Below, one piece after another: positions 42,657 through 50,396 of a stretch of 64,000 nt of DNA. The position numbers and the translations under genes were made by a program. Below the pieces are notes generated by a model. It made no database searches, was not told the origin of the DNA, and saw only the letters and a list, made by a program, of their open reading frames with translations. This DNA is from Moheibacter sediminis (GTDB lineage: Bacteria; Bacteroidota; Bacteroidia; Flavobacteriales; Weeksellaceae): positions 124,001 to 188,000 of the forward strand of contig NZ_FWXS01000004.1 in NCBI RefSeq assembly GCF_900176425.1, read 5' to 3'. Within the stretch, counting starts at the first letter, position 1; the number at the start of each line of letters is the position of its first letter.

Positions 42657-42695
42657 TAGGTATTCAGGTTAAGGTATTAAACCTGATACAATAGG

Positions 42696-43316
42696 TTAAG
42701 GCAAAGATATAAATTCTTTGAATACCTTTATGTCTTTGACATCATATTGTTGTGTTTGAGGATTTAATTCTCCCAATAATAAATATGGATAGTATCTTCC
42801 TGCTGGCAATGGTGTTTCTATTTTAAGTTCAGAGATAAAAGATTGACTTTCCTTTTTTCCTTGGGCTGCAATTGTTTCTATGTCACTTGTCAAAAATTCA
42901 GTTCCAATCAAATCAGGCTTTTGTAAATCGAACTCTTTATCTGCAAAATAAACCATGATTCTTAAATTATTGGATGGCTTATCAGTTAGATTTTTCATCG
43001 TCCCTCCAGTAACTACAATTTCCTTTTTAGCCAAATTTAAATCAACCTTCCATATTCCTTCAAAGGCAAGAGCTTGTCCAAATCCTGAATTTTCAGCGAC
43101 TGATTTCACACTATATACATGAGTGGTATCTTTTACAACGATCTCTTTTCCTTCAGCTAAAGCAACTTCAGCCTCAGATTTTTGAGCAGCCACTTCTTTT
43201 TCTTGAATTGCTGTGGCAGCATTTTCTTTCTTTACCTGTTCTGGTTTCAAAGGTTTTTCCTGTGCGTTCAGTACTAAAGGTGTTACAAATAACGCTGCTA
43301 AAATAATTTGTTTCAT
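42696..43316 (-). CDS. Secreted protein of unknown function, shares a domain with the 44550 gene
   Basis: 206 residues. MKQIILAALFVTPLVLNAQ is a signal peptide. Residues about 20-60 are an Ala/Glu/Lys-rich, probably helical linker. Residues about 85-206 form one beta-rich domain beginning GIWKVDLNLAKKEIVVTGGT and closing with PLPAGRYYPYLLLGELNPQT. The same order of motifs (WK-x-D, then GG-x-M, then P-x-G-x-YY-x-LL) occurs in the C-terminal half of the protein at 44550-45473. No known family was recognised. Periplasmic or surface location inferred. Confidence 0.75.
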   Translation of the reverse strand: MKQIILAALFVTPLVLNAQEKPLKPEQVKKENAATAIQEKEVAAQKSEAEVALAEGKEIVVKDTTHVYSVKSVAENSGFGQALAFEGIWKVDLNLAKKEIVVTGGTMKNLTDKPSNNLRIMVYFADKEFDLQKPDLIGTEFLTSDIETIAAQGKKESQSFISELKIETPLPAGRYYPYLLLGELNPQTQQYDVKDIKVFKEFISLP

Positions 43317-43470
43317 AATTTTAATTTTTTAACTTTTCAGATACCATAAAGACAATTACTATTCCATTCATAACTTAAAGAAATGTTAAAAATTACACCA
43401 ATTTGTTAAACCAAATTATAAATTGAAAAGTGTGTGTGGAATTTATAGATTTGTAAAAGATGTAAATTTT

Positions 43471-44553
43471 ATGCTGAAATTAGAAAAACCGTTTTACCAT
43501 TTTTTATTATTTGCAGTCACTTTTTTATTTATTAGGATAATCGCTGTTTATACTAGTTTTGCCGACGTTATTTTTCCGGGGATAAATTATTTTTTTGCAA
43601 AAATCGGAAGTAAATTTTCTTCAATTTTTCCATTTTCTTTGGGAGACGTTTTTTATTCCATTTTAGGATTAATGATCATCATTTTTATTGTTAAAATAAT
43701 AATTGCCGTTATTAGGAAAAATTGGTTAAAAATCAAAAAAATGATTTCAATTTTATTTATCGGCTTGACAATTATTATTCTGATTTTTCATTTTTTCTGG
43801 GGATTTAATTATTATAAAACACCTATAAAAGAATATTACAATTCCGAAAAAATCAATACAGAAGAATTGAAAAGACTGGCTGAATTTTATTTAAAGAAAT
43901 CCATTGAAACAAGAGAATTTGTCTATGAAAATCAAGAAGGAGTTTTTACAGTTTCTCTTACTCCCGAAGAATTAAATGAAAATATTTTGATTTCTTCCTC
44001 TAATTTAAAAAAATACAACGAACTACAATTGGAGAGAATTACTAAACCCAATCTCAAAAAATCCCTTTATAGTGAAGGCTTCAGCTATATGGGTGTTTTA
44101 GGATACTATAATCCTTTCACTGCTGAAGCGCAATACAATTCCAAAATGCCTGACACAAAACTGCTTTTTACGAAATTTCATGAAGTTGCTCACCAATGGG
44201 GATTTGCCGCAGAGAGCGAAGCTAATTTCGTGGGTTTTTTAATCGGGGTTCAAAGTGAAAATAAAGAATTTAATTATGTCTCTAATTATAAAGCGCTGAG
44301 AAGTCTGTTGAACAAAATCATTTGGGAAGACCCGATTTACGTTCAAATAATGCTAACTGCTTATTCCACTAAAATGAAAAAAGACAGAGAGTACGAATTG
44401 CTCATTCAGGAAAAATACCTGCACAGCGCTGACGATACTTTTTCAATGCTCAATGAGGCCTACTTACAACTCAACAACCAAGATGGGTTAGAATCTTATG
44501 GTCAATTTGTGGAGCTGTTGGTTGGTTATCATAGAAAACATAACCTTCCTTAG
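43471..44553 (+). CDS. DUF3810-like membrane metalloprotease
   Basis: 360 residues from ATG 43471; a TTG at 43423 would add 16 poorly conserved residues. The N-terminal about 120 residues contain three hydrophobic segments (HFLLFAVTFLFIRIIAVY, then FYSILGLMIIIFIVKIIIAV and SILFIGLTIIILIFHFFWG). An HExxH zinc motif follows in FHEVAHQWGFAAESEANFVG, with a downstream Glu as third ligand. This matches DUF3810 of Bacteroidota. It probably acts as a membrane-bound peptidase; substrates are unknown. It overlaps the convergent secreted protein by 4 bases and is divergent from the 42696 gene. Confidence 0.85.
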   Translation: MLKLEKPFYHFLLFAVTFLFIRIIAVYTSFADVIFPGINYFFAKIGSKFSSIFPFSLGDVFYSILGLMIIIFIVKIIIAVIRKNWLKIKKMISILFIGLTIIILIFHFFWGFNYYKTPIKEYYNSEKINTEELKRLAEFYLKKSIETREFVYENQEGVFTVSLTPEELNENILISSSNLKKYNELQLERITKPNLKKSLYSEGFSYMGVLGYYNPFTAEAQYNSKMPDTKLLFTKFHEVAHQWGFAAESEANFVGFLIGVQSENKEFNYVSNYKALRSLLNKIIWEDPIYVQIMLTAYSTKMKKDREYELLIQEKYLHSADDTFSMLNEAYLQLNNQDGLESYGQFVELLVGYHRKHNLP

Positions 44554-45473
44554 AAGGTTATGGGATTCTTAAATGTTTTTGAATTTACAACTATTTGGTT
44601 TCCAGAATCATCTAATTCTGATACAGTGAGTAATAAATAATATGTTCCTGATGGAGGAATGGCTCTTAAGTTCGTTTTTATGCTTGCACCTATCAACTTT
44701 TTAGCATTTTCAATTGGATCCAATGGAACCATAGCTATTTGTATTCCTTCAAAATTACTAGAAAATACTGTTTGATTGTCCTTGGTCAAAAATACATCTA
44801 AAACAATTTTTCCTGTGTTCTCCGATTTATTGTTTGCCATGTCGCCTCCGATGATCTTCACCATGAAGTTTTTGAAATCGATTTCAATTTTCCATTCATT
44901 TTCAAGAGAGATACTATTGTCAGATTTGATAGTCAATTTTGTAGGTTTACTTAAATCAGTAACGCCAGACATATCTGTTCTAGAAGTATTGTTTGGAGTT
45001 TTATTAATTTCAGTATTGTCAACTTCCTTTTTGGGTTGAAGTTTACCGTTTTTAATTATAATTTGACTTCGTAATTGAGTCAAATCTTTTACTCCTCCGT
45101 TTACATCAGTTAACACTAAAATCTGATAATAAATACCATCTTCAGGAACTTGTTTGATACGGTTTTGCAGGGAGATTCCCGAAATAGAAGCATTTCTATT
45201 TAAAGAATTGACAGGGTTCTTTGCTATCAAAATCCCATATGAATCAGGATTTGATACATCATAAGGGTTTTGAGATAAATAAAAATCTAAGCTTAATTTT
45301 TTTGTGGATTTGTTTAAGTGATTTGAAACACTTCCGTTAGATAATCTCAATTCATTTCCGTCAAGGTTAACTACTGACATCCAGTTTTTTGAAACTGAAA
45401 CTTCTTTGCCTAGTTCTTGAGCATTGATAAAGCTAAGTAAAATCAATGCAAGCGCTGATAATGCTTTTTTCAT
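44550..45473 (-). CDS. Secreted protein with two copies of an unnamed beta domain
   Basis: 307 residues. MKKALSALALILLSFINAQ is a signal peptide. Two tandem domains are seen: residues about 25-150 (LDFYLSQNPYDV, ending VPEDGIYYQILVLTDVNGG) and residues about 185-307 (NEWKIEIDFKNFMVKIIGGD, ending IPPSGTYYLLLTVSELDDSG). The second resembles the single domain of the 42696-43316 protein. A polar linker near residues 150-180 separates the two. The function is unrecognised; envelope location is inferred from the signal peptide. Its stop overlaps the end of the convergent DUF3810 gene by 4 bases. Confidence 0.75.
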   Translation of the reverse strand: MKKALSALALILLSFINAQELGKEVSVSKNWMSVVNLDGNELRLSNGSVSNHLNKSTKKLSLDFYLSQNPYDVSNPDSYGILIAKNPVNSLNRNASISGISLQNRIKQVPEDGIYYQILVLTDVNGGVKDLTQLRSQIIIKNGKLQPKKEVDNTEINKTPNNTSRTDMSGVTDLSKPTKLTIKSDNSISLENEWKIEIDFKNFMVKIIGGDMANNKSENTGKIVLDVFLTKDNQTVFSSNFEGIQIAMVPLDPIENAKKLIGASIKTNLRAIPPSGTYYLLLTVSELDDSGNQIVVNSKTFKNPITF

Positions 45474-45530
45474 GTTTGGTGGTTGTTTAAAGGTTTTGGT
45501 TTTTTAACTGTGTAAATGTAAGAAAAGTAT

Positions 45531-46772
45531 TTATTCTTTAAAATTCTTAAATGTTTTCTTTAAAATATTTAATGCTAAATTTAATTCTTCTTGATTCATA
45601 ACCAATGGTGGGGCGAATCTGATAATGTTACCGTGTGTAGGTTTTGCCAGTAAGCCGTTTTCCATTAATTCAACACATAAATCCCATGCTGTCGAACTTT
45701 CAGGTGTATCATTGATAAGAATTGCGTTCAACAATCCTTTTCCTCGCACGGCTTTCAGGAAATCAAATTCTGCAATCATTTTTTCAATTTCGCTTCTAAA
45801 AATTTTTCCTAATTCTTCGGAATTTTCTGCTAATTTTTCATCTAAAACTACTTGTAGAGCTTCCAAAGCAACTGCACAAGCCAATGGATTTCCGCCGTAA
45901 GTAGAACCATGTTGTCCCGGTTTGATGACGTTCATGACATCGTCGTTTGCAAAAACTGCAGATACAGGATAAACTCCGCCAGACAATGCTTTTCCTAAAA
46001 TCAACATATCAGGTTTGATGTTTTCATGGTCGATTGCCAGCATTTTTCCTGTGCGTGCAATTCCGGTTTGGATTTCGTCTGCTATGAAAAGAATGTTGTT
46101 TTCTTTACAGATTTCACGGCAAGCGGATAGATATCCTTCAGAAGGAACATTTACTCCGGCTTCACCTTGGATAGGTTCTACTAAAAAACCGCAAATGGTA
46201 TCTTTATTTTCTTTAGCAATTTTTCTGAATGCTTCGATATCGTTGTAATCAACGCTTAAAAATCCGGTTGTATAGGGATTGAAATTGTTTCTTGCATCTT
46301 CGTCATTGGAGAAAGAAATAATAGTCGTCGTGCGTCCGTGGAAGTTTCCGTTGCAAACTACAATTTGCGCTTTTCCGGATTCGATTCCTTTCTTTTCGTA
46401 ACCCCATTTTCTGGAGATTTTGATAGCTGTTTCAACAGCTTCGGCACCTGTATTCATCGGAAGAACTTTGTCGAATCCGAATAATTTGGTTACGAATTCT
46501 TCGTATTTTCCTAACTCTGAATTGTAAAATGCACGGGAAGTCAAAGTCATTTTTTCTGCCTGAGTTTTCAAAGCTTCAATGATTCTCGGATGACTGTGTC
46601 CTTGGTTAACCGCAGAGTAAGCAGAAAGAAAGTCAAAGTATTTTTTACCTTCGACATCATAAACATAAACACCTTCTCCTCTTTCTAAAACAACCGGAAG
46701 CGGATGGTAATTGTGGGCGCCATATTTTTCTTCTAACTGAATTAATTCCTTTGAATTTAAAACCTCTTGCAT
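45531..46772 (-). CDS. rocD: Ornithine aminotransferase
   Basis: 413 residues of class-III PLP aminotransferase. The features of ornithine-oxo-acid transaminase are seen: [23 protein letters not shown] (core [20 protein letters not shown]), [52 protein letters not shown] and the PLP lysine in [17 protein letters not shown]. It converts ornithine and 2-oxoglutarate to glutamate semialdehyde and glutamate, linking arginine and proline metabolism. It stands alone, 54 bases downstream of murI on the same strand. Confidence 0.95.
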   Translation of the reverse strand: MQEVLNSKELIQLEEKYGAHNYHPLPVVLERGEGVYVYDVEGKKYFDFLSAYSAVNQGHSHPRIIEALKTQAEKMTLTSRAFYNSELGKYEEFVTKLFGFDKVLPMNTGAEAVETAIKISRKWGYEKKGIESGKAQIVVCNGNFHGRTTTIISFSNDEDARNNFNPYTTGFLSVDYNDIEAFRKIAKENKDTICGFLVEPIQGEAGVNVPSEGYLSACREICKENNILFIADEIQTGIARTGKMLAIDHENIKPDMLILGKALSGGVYPVSAVFANDDVMNVIKPGQHGSTYGGNPLACAVALEALQVVLDEKLAENSEELGKIFRSEIEKMIAEFDFLKAVRGKGLLNAILINDTPESSTAWDLCVELMENGLLAKPTHGNIIRFAPPLVMNQEELNLALNILKKTFKNFKE

Positions 46773-46825
46773 TTCGTGAAAATTTTTGCCAAAGGTAACA
46801 AATTTATAAGAGTTATAGCTTTTGA

Positions 46826-47620
46826 TTAAAGCTGTTTCTGTTCGAGCGTGATGGATTTTCCGAAAAAATGTTTGGCGAGTTTGGCGAAGTTTTCTGTGTA
46901 GTCTGAAAGATAGAAATGATAATTGGGTTCTGTGGAATCTGTCATCAGATTTAATTTTCTCATTTCGTGAATCAAATGATTGACGACAATCAAAGGTGAA
47001 TCAACGACTTTTACTCGTCCTTGGAAAACTGCTTGTACTTCTTTTTCAATCAATGGATAATGTGTGCAGCCTAAAATAATGGTATCAATGTCTTCAAATT
47101 TCTTATTGGAGAGGTATAATTCCATTGCGTATTTAGAAACCTGAGTGTTTCGGAAGCCTTCTTCGATGATGGGAACTAATAAGGGAGTTGCGAGTTCGAT
47201 AACCTTTAAATGGCGGTTGTATTTGCGGATGTATTTTTTGTAAGCGTGGGAATTGACGGTGGCTTTGGTGGCGATGACTCCGATTTTCTGGTTGAGTTCG
47301 TAGGCTACTTTTTTGGCGACAGGTGAAATCACGTCAATGACTAAAACGTCTCCGGCTGCTTCGCGGATTTCATCAATTGAATTGGAAGTAGCGGAGTTGC
47401 AGGCCACGACTATTGCTTTGCAATCTTGCTCTACCAAAAACCTGGTGATGGCGGTTGTGAATTTTGTGATGGATTCTTTGGATTTTTCTCCGTAGGGCAG
47501 GTGTTGGGTGTCACCAAAATAAATGATGCTTTCGTTGGGGAGCAGTCGTTTTATTTCTTTGGCTACTGTGAGTCCGCCTACTCCGGAATCGAATACGCCA
47601 ATGGGTCTGTTGTCATTCAT
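46826..47620 (-). CDS. murI: Glutamate racemase
   Basis: 264 residues. The substrate-binding [14 protein letters not shown] (Asp11, Ser12), the first catalytic cysteine in VACNSATSN (Cys74) and the second in [14 protein letters not shown] (Cys near 185) identify MurI. It supplies D-glutamate for peptidoglycan in the cytoplasm. The gene begins 18 bases after a degenerate heptamer tract. The preceding gene on the strand is the small lipoprotein gene at 47771, 150 bases away. Confidence 0.96.
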   Translation of the reverse strand: MNDNRPIGVFDSGVGGLTVAKEIKRLLPNESIIYFGDTQHLPYGEKSKESITKFTTAITRFLVEQDCKAIVVACNSATSNSIDEIREAAGDVLVIDVISPVAKKVAYELNQKIGVIATKATVNSHAYKKYIRKYNRHLKVIELATPLLVPIIEEGFRNTQVSKYAMELYLSNKKFEDIDTIILGCTHYPLIEKEVQAVFQGRVKVVDSPLIVVNHLIHEMRKLNLMTDSTEPNYHFYLSDYTENFAKLAKHFFGKSITLEQKQL

Positions 47621-47637
47621 CTGGCAAATGTATTTTA

Positions 47638-47672
47638 AAAAGTATAATTGTACAAAGTATAAAGTATATTGG
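47638..47672. repeat. Degenerate 7-base tandem tract upstream of murI
   Basis: GTACAAA, GTATAAA and GTATATT follow each other with period seven (47650-47670), preceded by AAAGTATAATT. A related ACTxxxA tract with the same period occurs at 52649-52683 and near 33710. Short period-seven tracts like these are likely the result of slippage. Confidence 0.4.
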
Positions 47673-47688
47673 GAAAAGTAGTTGGAAA

Positions 47689-47778
47689 TTAAGGATTTTC
47701 TGCAAATGATAATTCGGATACACTATTTTTAGTCAAATTAATAACCAAACCACCGTCGCAAATTTCTCCATCAAACAT
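47689..47778 (-). pseudogene. 29-residue ORF, possible remnant of a truncated gene
   Basis: An ATG (47778) overlapping the previous stop by 8 bases opens 29 codons (MFDGEICDGGLVINLTKNSV, then SELSFAENP) and stops at 47689. The composition is protein-like and polar. It may be the fragment of a longer lost gene or a tiny real gene coupled to the lipoprotein at 47771. No family recognised. Confidence 0.3.
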
Positions 47779-48013
47779 TTTTAATCTTTAATTTCCCTTT
47801 GAAAGTTTCATTTTTATAATAATCTCTGATTCTGTCTTGTATAGTTGAAGTAAATGAAAAAATAGACTCTTTAAATATCAAAAATTGGTTTTGAATATAA
47901 TCTATTGAATTAATTGATTTTCCTGAACGCAATAAGAATGGAGATTCTTTTTTACATGAAATAACGATAAAACTTATGACCAGTAATAGTGAAAAATATA
48001 CTAGTGTTTTCAT
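47771..48013 (-). CDS. Small predicted lipoprotein
   Basis: 80 residues. MKTLVYFSLLLVISFIVISC is a lipoprotein signal with Cys20 and a following KKES. The rest is short, basic and aromatic (FKESIFSFTSTIQDRIRDYY) with no known domain. Its start overlaps the alpha/beta-hydrolase stop by 4 bases (ATGA type), so it is translationally coupled to that gene. It may help anchor or support the hydrolase in the envelope, which is only a guess from context. Confidence 0.6.
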   Translation of the reverse strand: MKTLVYFSLLLVISFIVISCKKESPFLLRSGKSINSIDYIQNQFLIFKESIFSFTSTIQDRIRDYYKNETFKGKLKIKNV

Positions 48014-48804
48014 AAAATCAATTTCAATTTGCTTAAAAACAGTGGATGTTCATTGACGGCGTTGTGTCCGAAGTTTTCGAGGGTGGTGTATTCGTCTTTT
48101 TCTTTGAGGTGTTCTTTGAGCTTGATGGAGTTGTGGTAGCTGATGACCAAATCGCTGTCGCCGTGAAATATGTAAACGGGGCATTTGGTTTTGGAGATAT
48201 TTTGGGCGTTTTCAAATTTGTATTTGAGCAAAGATGTAGGGGTAAAGGGAACCCTCATTTTCATAATTTCGGTGAGGTTGTAATAAGGCGATTGCAGAAT
48301 GAGTAATTTCGGGTTGTTGGTGCTTGCTAGGTGGGAAGCCGTTCCGGTGCCGACGGAATAACCGACCATGATGATTTGGTTTTCGTCAAATGATGCTTTC
48401 AGAAAATCGTATCCCAATTGAGCGTCTTCGTAAAAGTGTTTTTCGTTGTGGATCTGGCCTTCGCTTTTGCCGAATCCTCTGTAATCGATCATCAGAATAT
48501 TATATCCTAAATCGAGGTAAGCACCTGCCACATCACCCCAGCCGCTCAAATCTCCTGAATTTCCGTGTAAATAATAGACAACGCCTTTGGGATTTTCTAC
48601 TTCAAAATAAAGACTGTGAATTTTGGTGCTGTCGGATGCGGTGAAATAGATTTCTTTGAACGGGTGTGGGAAATCGTATTTGAAATCTTTGGGAACTTTG
48701 GTAGGATGAAATATGAATTTTTCCTGATTGAAATAGAGTAGAATGCAAATAAGGAGGTAAATTCCTATTAATACCAATATGATTTGGAGGATGAGTTTAG
48801 GCAT
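48010..48804 (-). CDS. Alpha/beta hydrolase with N-terminal membrane anchor
   Basis: 264 residues. A hydrophobic helix (LILQIILVLIGIYLLICILL, residues 3-22) anchors the protein to the membrane. The alpha/beta-hydrolase core shows the oxyanion HG motif (VVYYLHGNSGDLSGWGD), then the DYRGFGKSEG segment, the nucleophile elbow MVGYSVGTGTASHLA (Ser about 138) and the acid and His regions near VYIFHGDSDLVI and FGHNAVNEHP. It is close to the YqiK/BAAT-like hydrolases of the ABHD13 group. Substrate unknown. It shares a transcript with the small lipoprotein gene. Confidence 0.87.
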   Translation of the reverse strand: MPKLILQIILVLIGIYLLICILLYFNQEKFIFHPTKVPKDFKYDFPHPFKEIYFTASDSTKIHSLYFEVENPKGVVYYLHGNSGDLSGWGDVAGAYLDLGYNILMIDYRGFGKSEGQIHNEKHFYEDAQLGYDFLKASFDENQIIMVGYSVGTGTASHLASTNNPKLLILQSPYYNLTEIMKMRVPFTPTSLLKYKFENAQNISKTKCPVYIFHGDSDLVISYHNSIKLKEHLKEKDEYTTLENFGHNAVNEHPLFLSKLKLIL

Positions 48805-48978
48805 TTTCTTAATTTAAGAATTCAGATTTTAGATTTGACTTGGTTGAAACTTCGTTGTCAAAATTCAACATTTTATTTTAAATCAGCAAAAAACTAATCT
48901 GCCGTTATTGGTAAGAATTGAGGTTTTTTTTAATAATAATTGGTAATAGTGCCGATACCGGGATCAAAATGAATTTCA

Positions 48979-50103
48979 TCAAACCCGAAACAAATTGGAA
49001 GCAATTCCGTCTGCGAGGAATTTTCCTTTTTCGGTCAAAGTCAAAAGGTTTTCTTTTTGCTGGATTAATTTTTCATTTAAATAGGGTTGAATTTCATTTA
49101 TCAAATCATCATAAAATTCTTTCGGAAAATATTTTTGAATTTTGATTAAATCAATTCCATAAAGCGTACGAAGGCCTATCATCATCATTTCGTTGAAACG
49201 TTCATTTTCTGAGAGGATTTCAACTTCGTTAGGGATATTATTTTCTTTTAAATTTTTGATGTAAATGGCATTGTTGGCAATGTTCCAGCTTCGGTTTTTA
49301 CCATCAAATGAATGTGCGGAAGGTCCGACTCCCAGATAGGATTTGCCCTTCCAATAATTGCTGTTGTGCTGTGAGAAAAACCCTTCTTTTCCGAAATTTG
49401 AAATTTCATATTGGATGAAATTATTTTCAGTCAAAGTTTCGCAAAGCATTTTGAAATGACGTTCCTGTTTGGTTTCATCGACATCTTCTATTTTTCCTTT
49501 TTCTATCTCGAAATCTAAAACTGTTTTGGGTTCGATAGTTAAAGCATAAGATGAAATATGGGGAACATTTAAGCTTAAAGCAATTTCCAGATTCTTTTGC
49601 CACATATCATCAGAAGTCGTTTGTCCGCCGTAAATCAAATCAATTGTGATGTTTTTAAAACCGTGTTCCTGTGCTATTTTTACGCTTTTGATGGCTTCGT
49701 TGGAATTGTGTGCACGGTTCATCAATTTTAAATCTTCATCAAAAAAAGACTGGATACCGATGCTGAATCTATTAATTGGGAGAGATTTGAATTCTTTGAT
49801 TTTGGGTTCCGTTAAATCATCGGGATTGGTTTCGATGGTGATTTCCGAATGAGATTTAACATTGTAATTTTTATAAATGGAATTAAAAATCAAATCCAAT
49901 TCAAATTGATTTAATAGGGAAGGCGTTCCGCCACCGAAATAAATGGTTTCAACGGGTTCTGAAATTTCATTTTTCCTTAAAACCAATTCATTTATTATCA
50001 TTTCCACCAGTTCTGATTTGGAATTGAGATTGGTTGAAAAGTGAAAATCACAATAACTGCAACGTTGTTTACAAAAAGGAATATGGATGTAAATCCCTGC
50101 CAT
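48979..50103 (-). CDS. hemW: Radical-SAM heme chaperone HemW
   Basis: 374 residues. The radical-SAM motif is near the start (IHIPFCKQRCSYCDFHF, with Cys11, Cys15 and Cys18), followed by IYFGGGTPSLLNQFEL and the HemN/HemW region SIGIQSFFDEDLKLMNRAH. The C-terminal HemN_C domain contains MMMIGLRTLYGIDL. The Phe after the cluster motif is typical of HemW, a heme chaperone, rather than HemN coproporphyrinogen dehydrogenase. The aerobic oxidase hemF is elsewhere in this window, which fits a separate role. It is divergent from the S46 peptidase gene across 293 bases containing an inverted repeat. Confidence 0.92.
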   Translation of the reverse strand: MAGIYIHIPFCKQRCSYCDFHFSTNLNSKSELVEMIINELVLRKNEISEPVETIYFGGGTPSLLNQFELDLIFNSIYKNYNVKSHSEITIETNPDDLTEPKIKEFKSLPINRFSIGIQSFFDEDLKLMNRAHNSNEAIKSVKIAQEHGFKNITIDLIYGGQTTSDDMWQKNLEIALSLNVPHISSYALTIEPKTVLDFEIEKGKIEDVDETKQERHFKMLCETLTENNFIQYEISNFGKEGFFSQHNSNYWKGKSYLGVGPSAHSFDGKNRSWNIANNAIYIKNLKENNIPNEVEILSENERFNEMMMIGLRTLYGIDLIKIQKYFPKEFYDDLINEIQPYLNEKLIQQKENLLTLTEKGKFLADGIASNLFRV

Positions 50104-50118
50104 GGCGCAAATGTACTT

Positions 50119-50304
50119 AGAACTGTTTAAATTTTAACGAAATGAGTATTCTTTCCGTTAGTTTAACTTATCCTTTTTTATGTCCTTTTCCACGTACTTT
50201 CCTCCCATAACTTTCAATTTAGCCCGATAAATTTTCAAATTTCGGTAGAAAAACCCATCTAAAAATTACTATAAAAAATTCGGATATAAAATTTAAACAG
50301 TTCT
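50119..50304. repeat. 17-bp perfect inverted repeat, possible MITE-like element
   Basis: The 17 bases AGAACTGTTTAAATTTT (50119-50135) recur exactly as the reverse complement at 50288-50304 (AAAATTTAAACAGTTCT), enclosing 152 bases without a gene. The sequence fills most of the 293-base gap between hemW and the S46 peptidase gene. No target-site duplication is clear. The between-arm part shows no protein. It may be a non-autonomous mobile remnant or a regulatory fold. Confidence 0.55.
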
Positions 50305-50396
50305 TGCTTTGAATTTGAGTACTTTGAAAAATCGCAGTATGTTTGTAACGAAACGTATAAAAAACAAACAAATACATAGTTAAATATTAGAATTAT

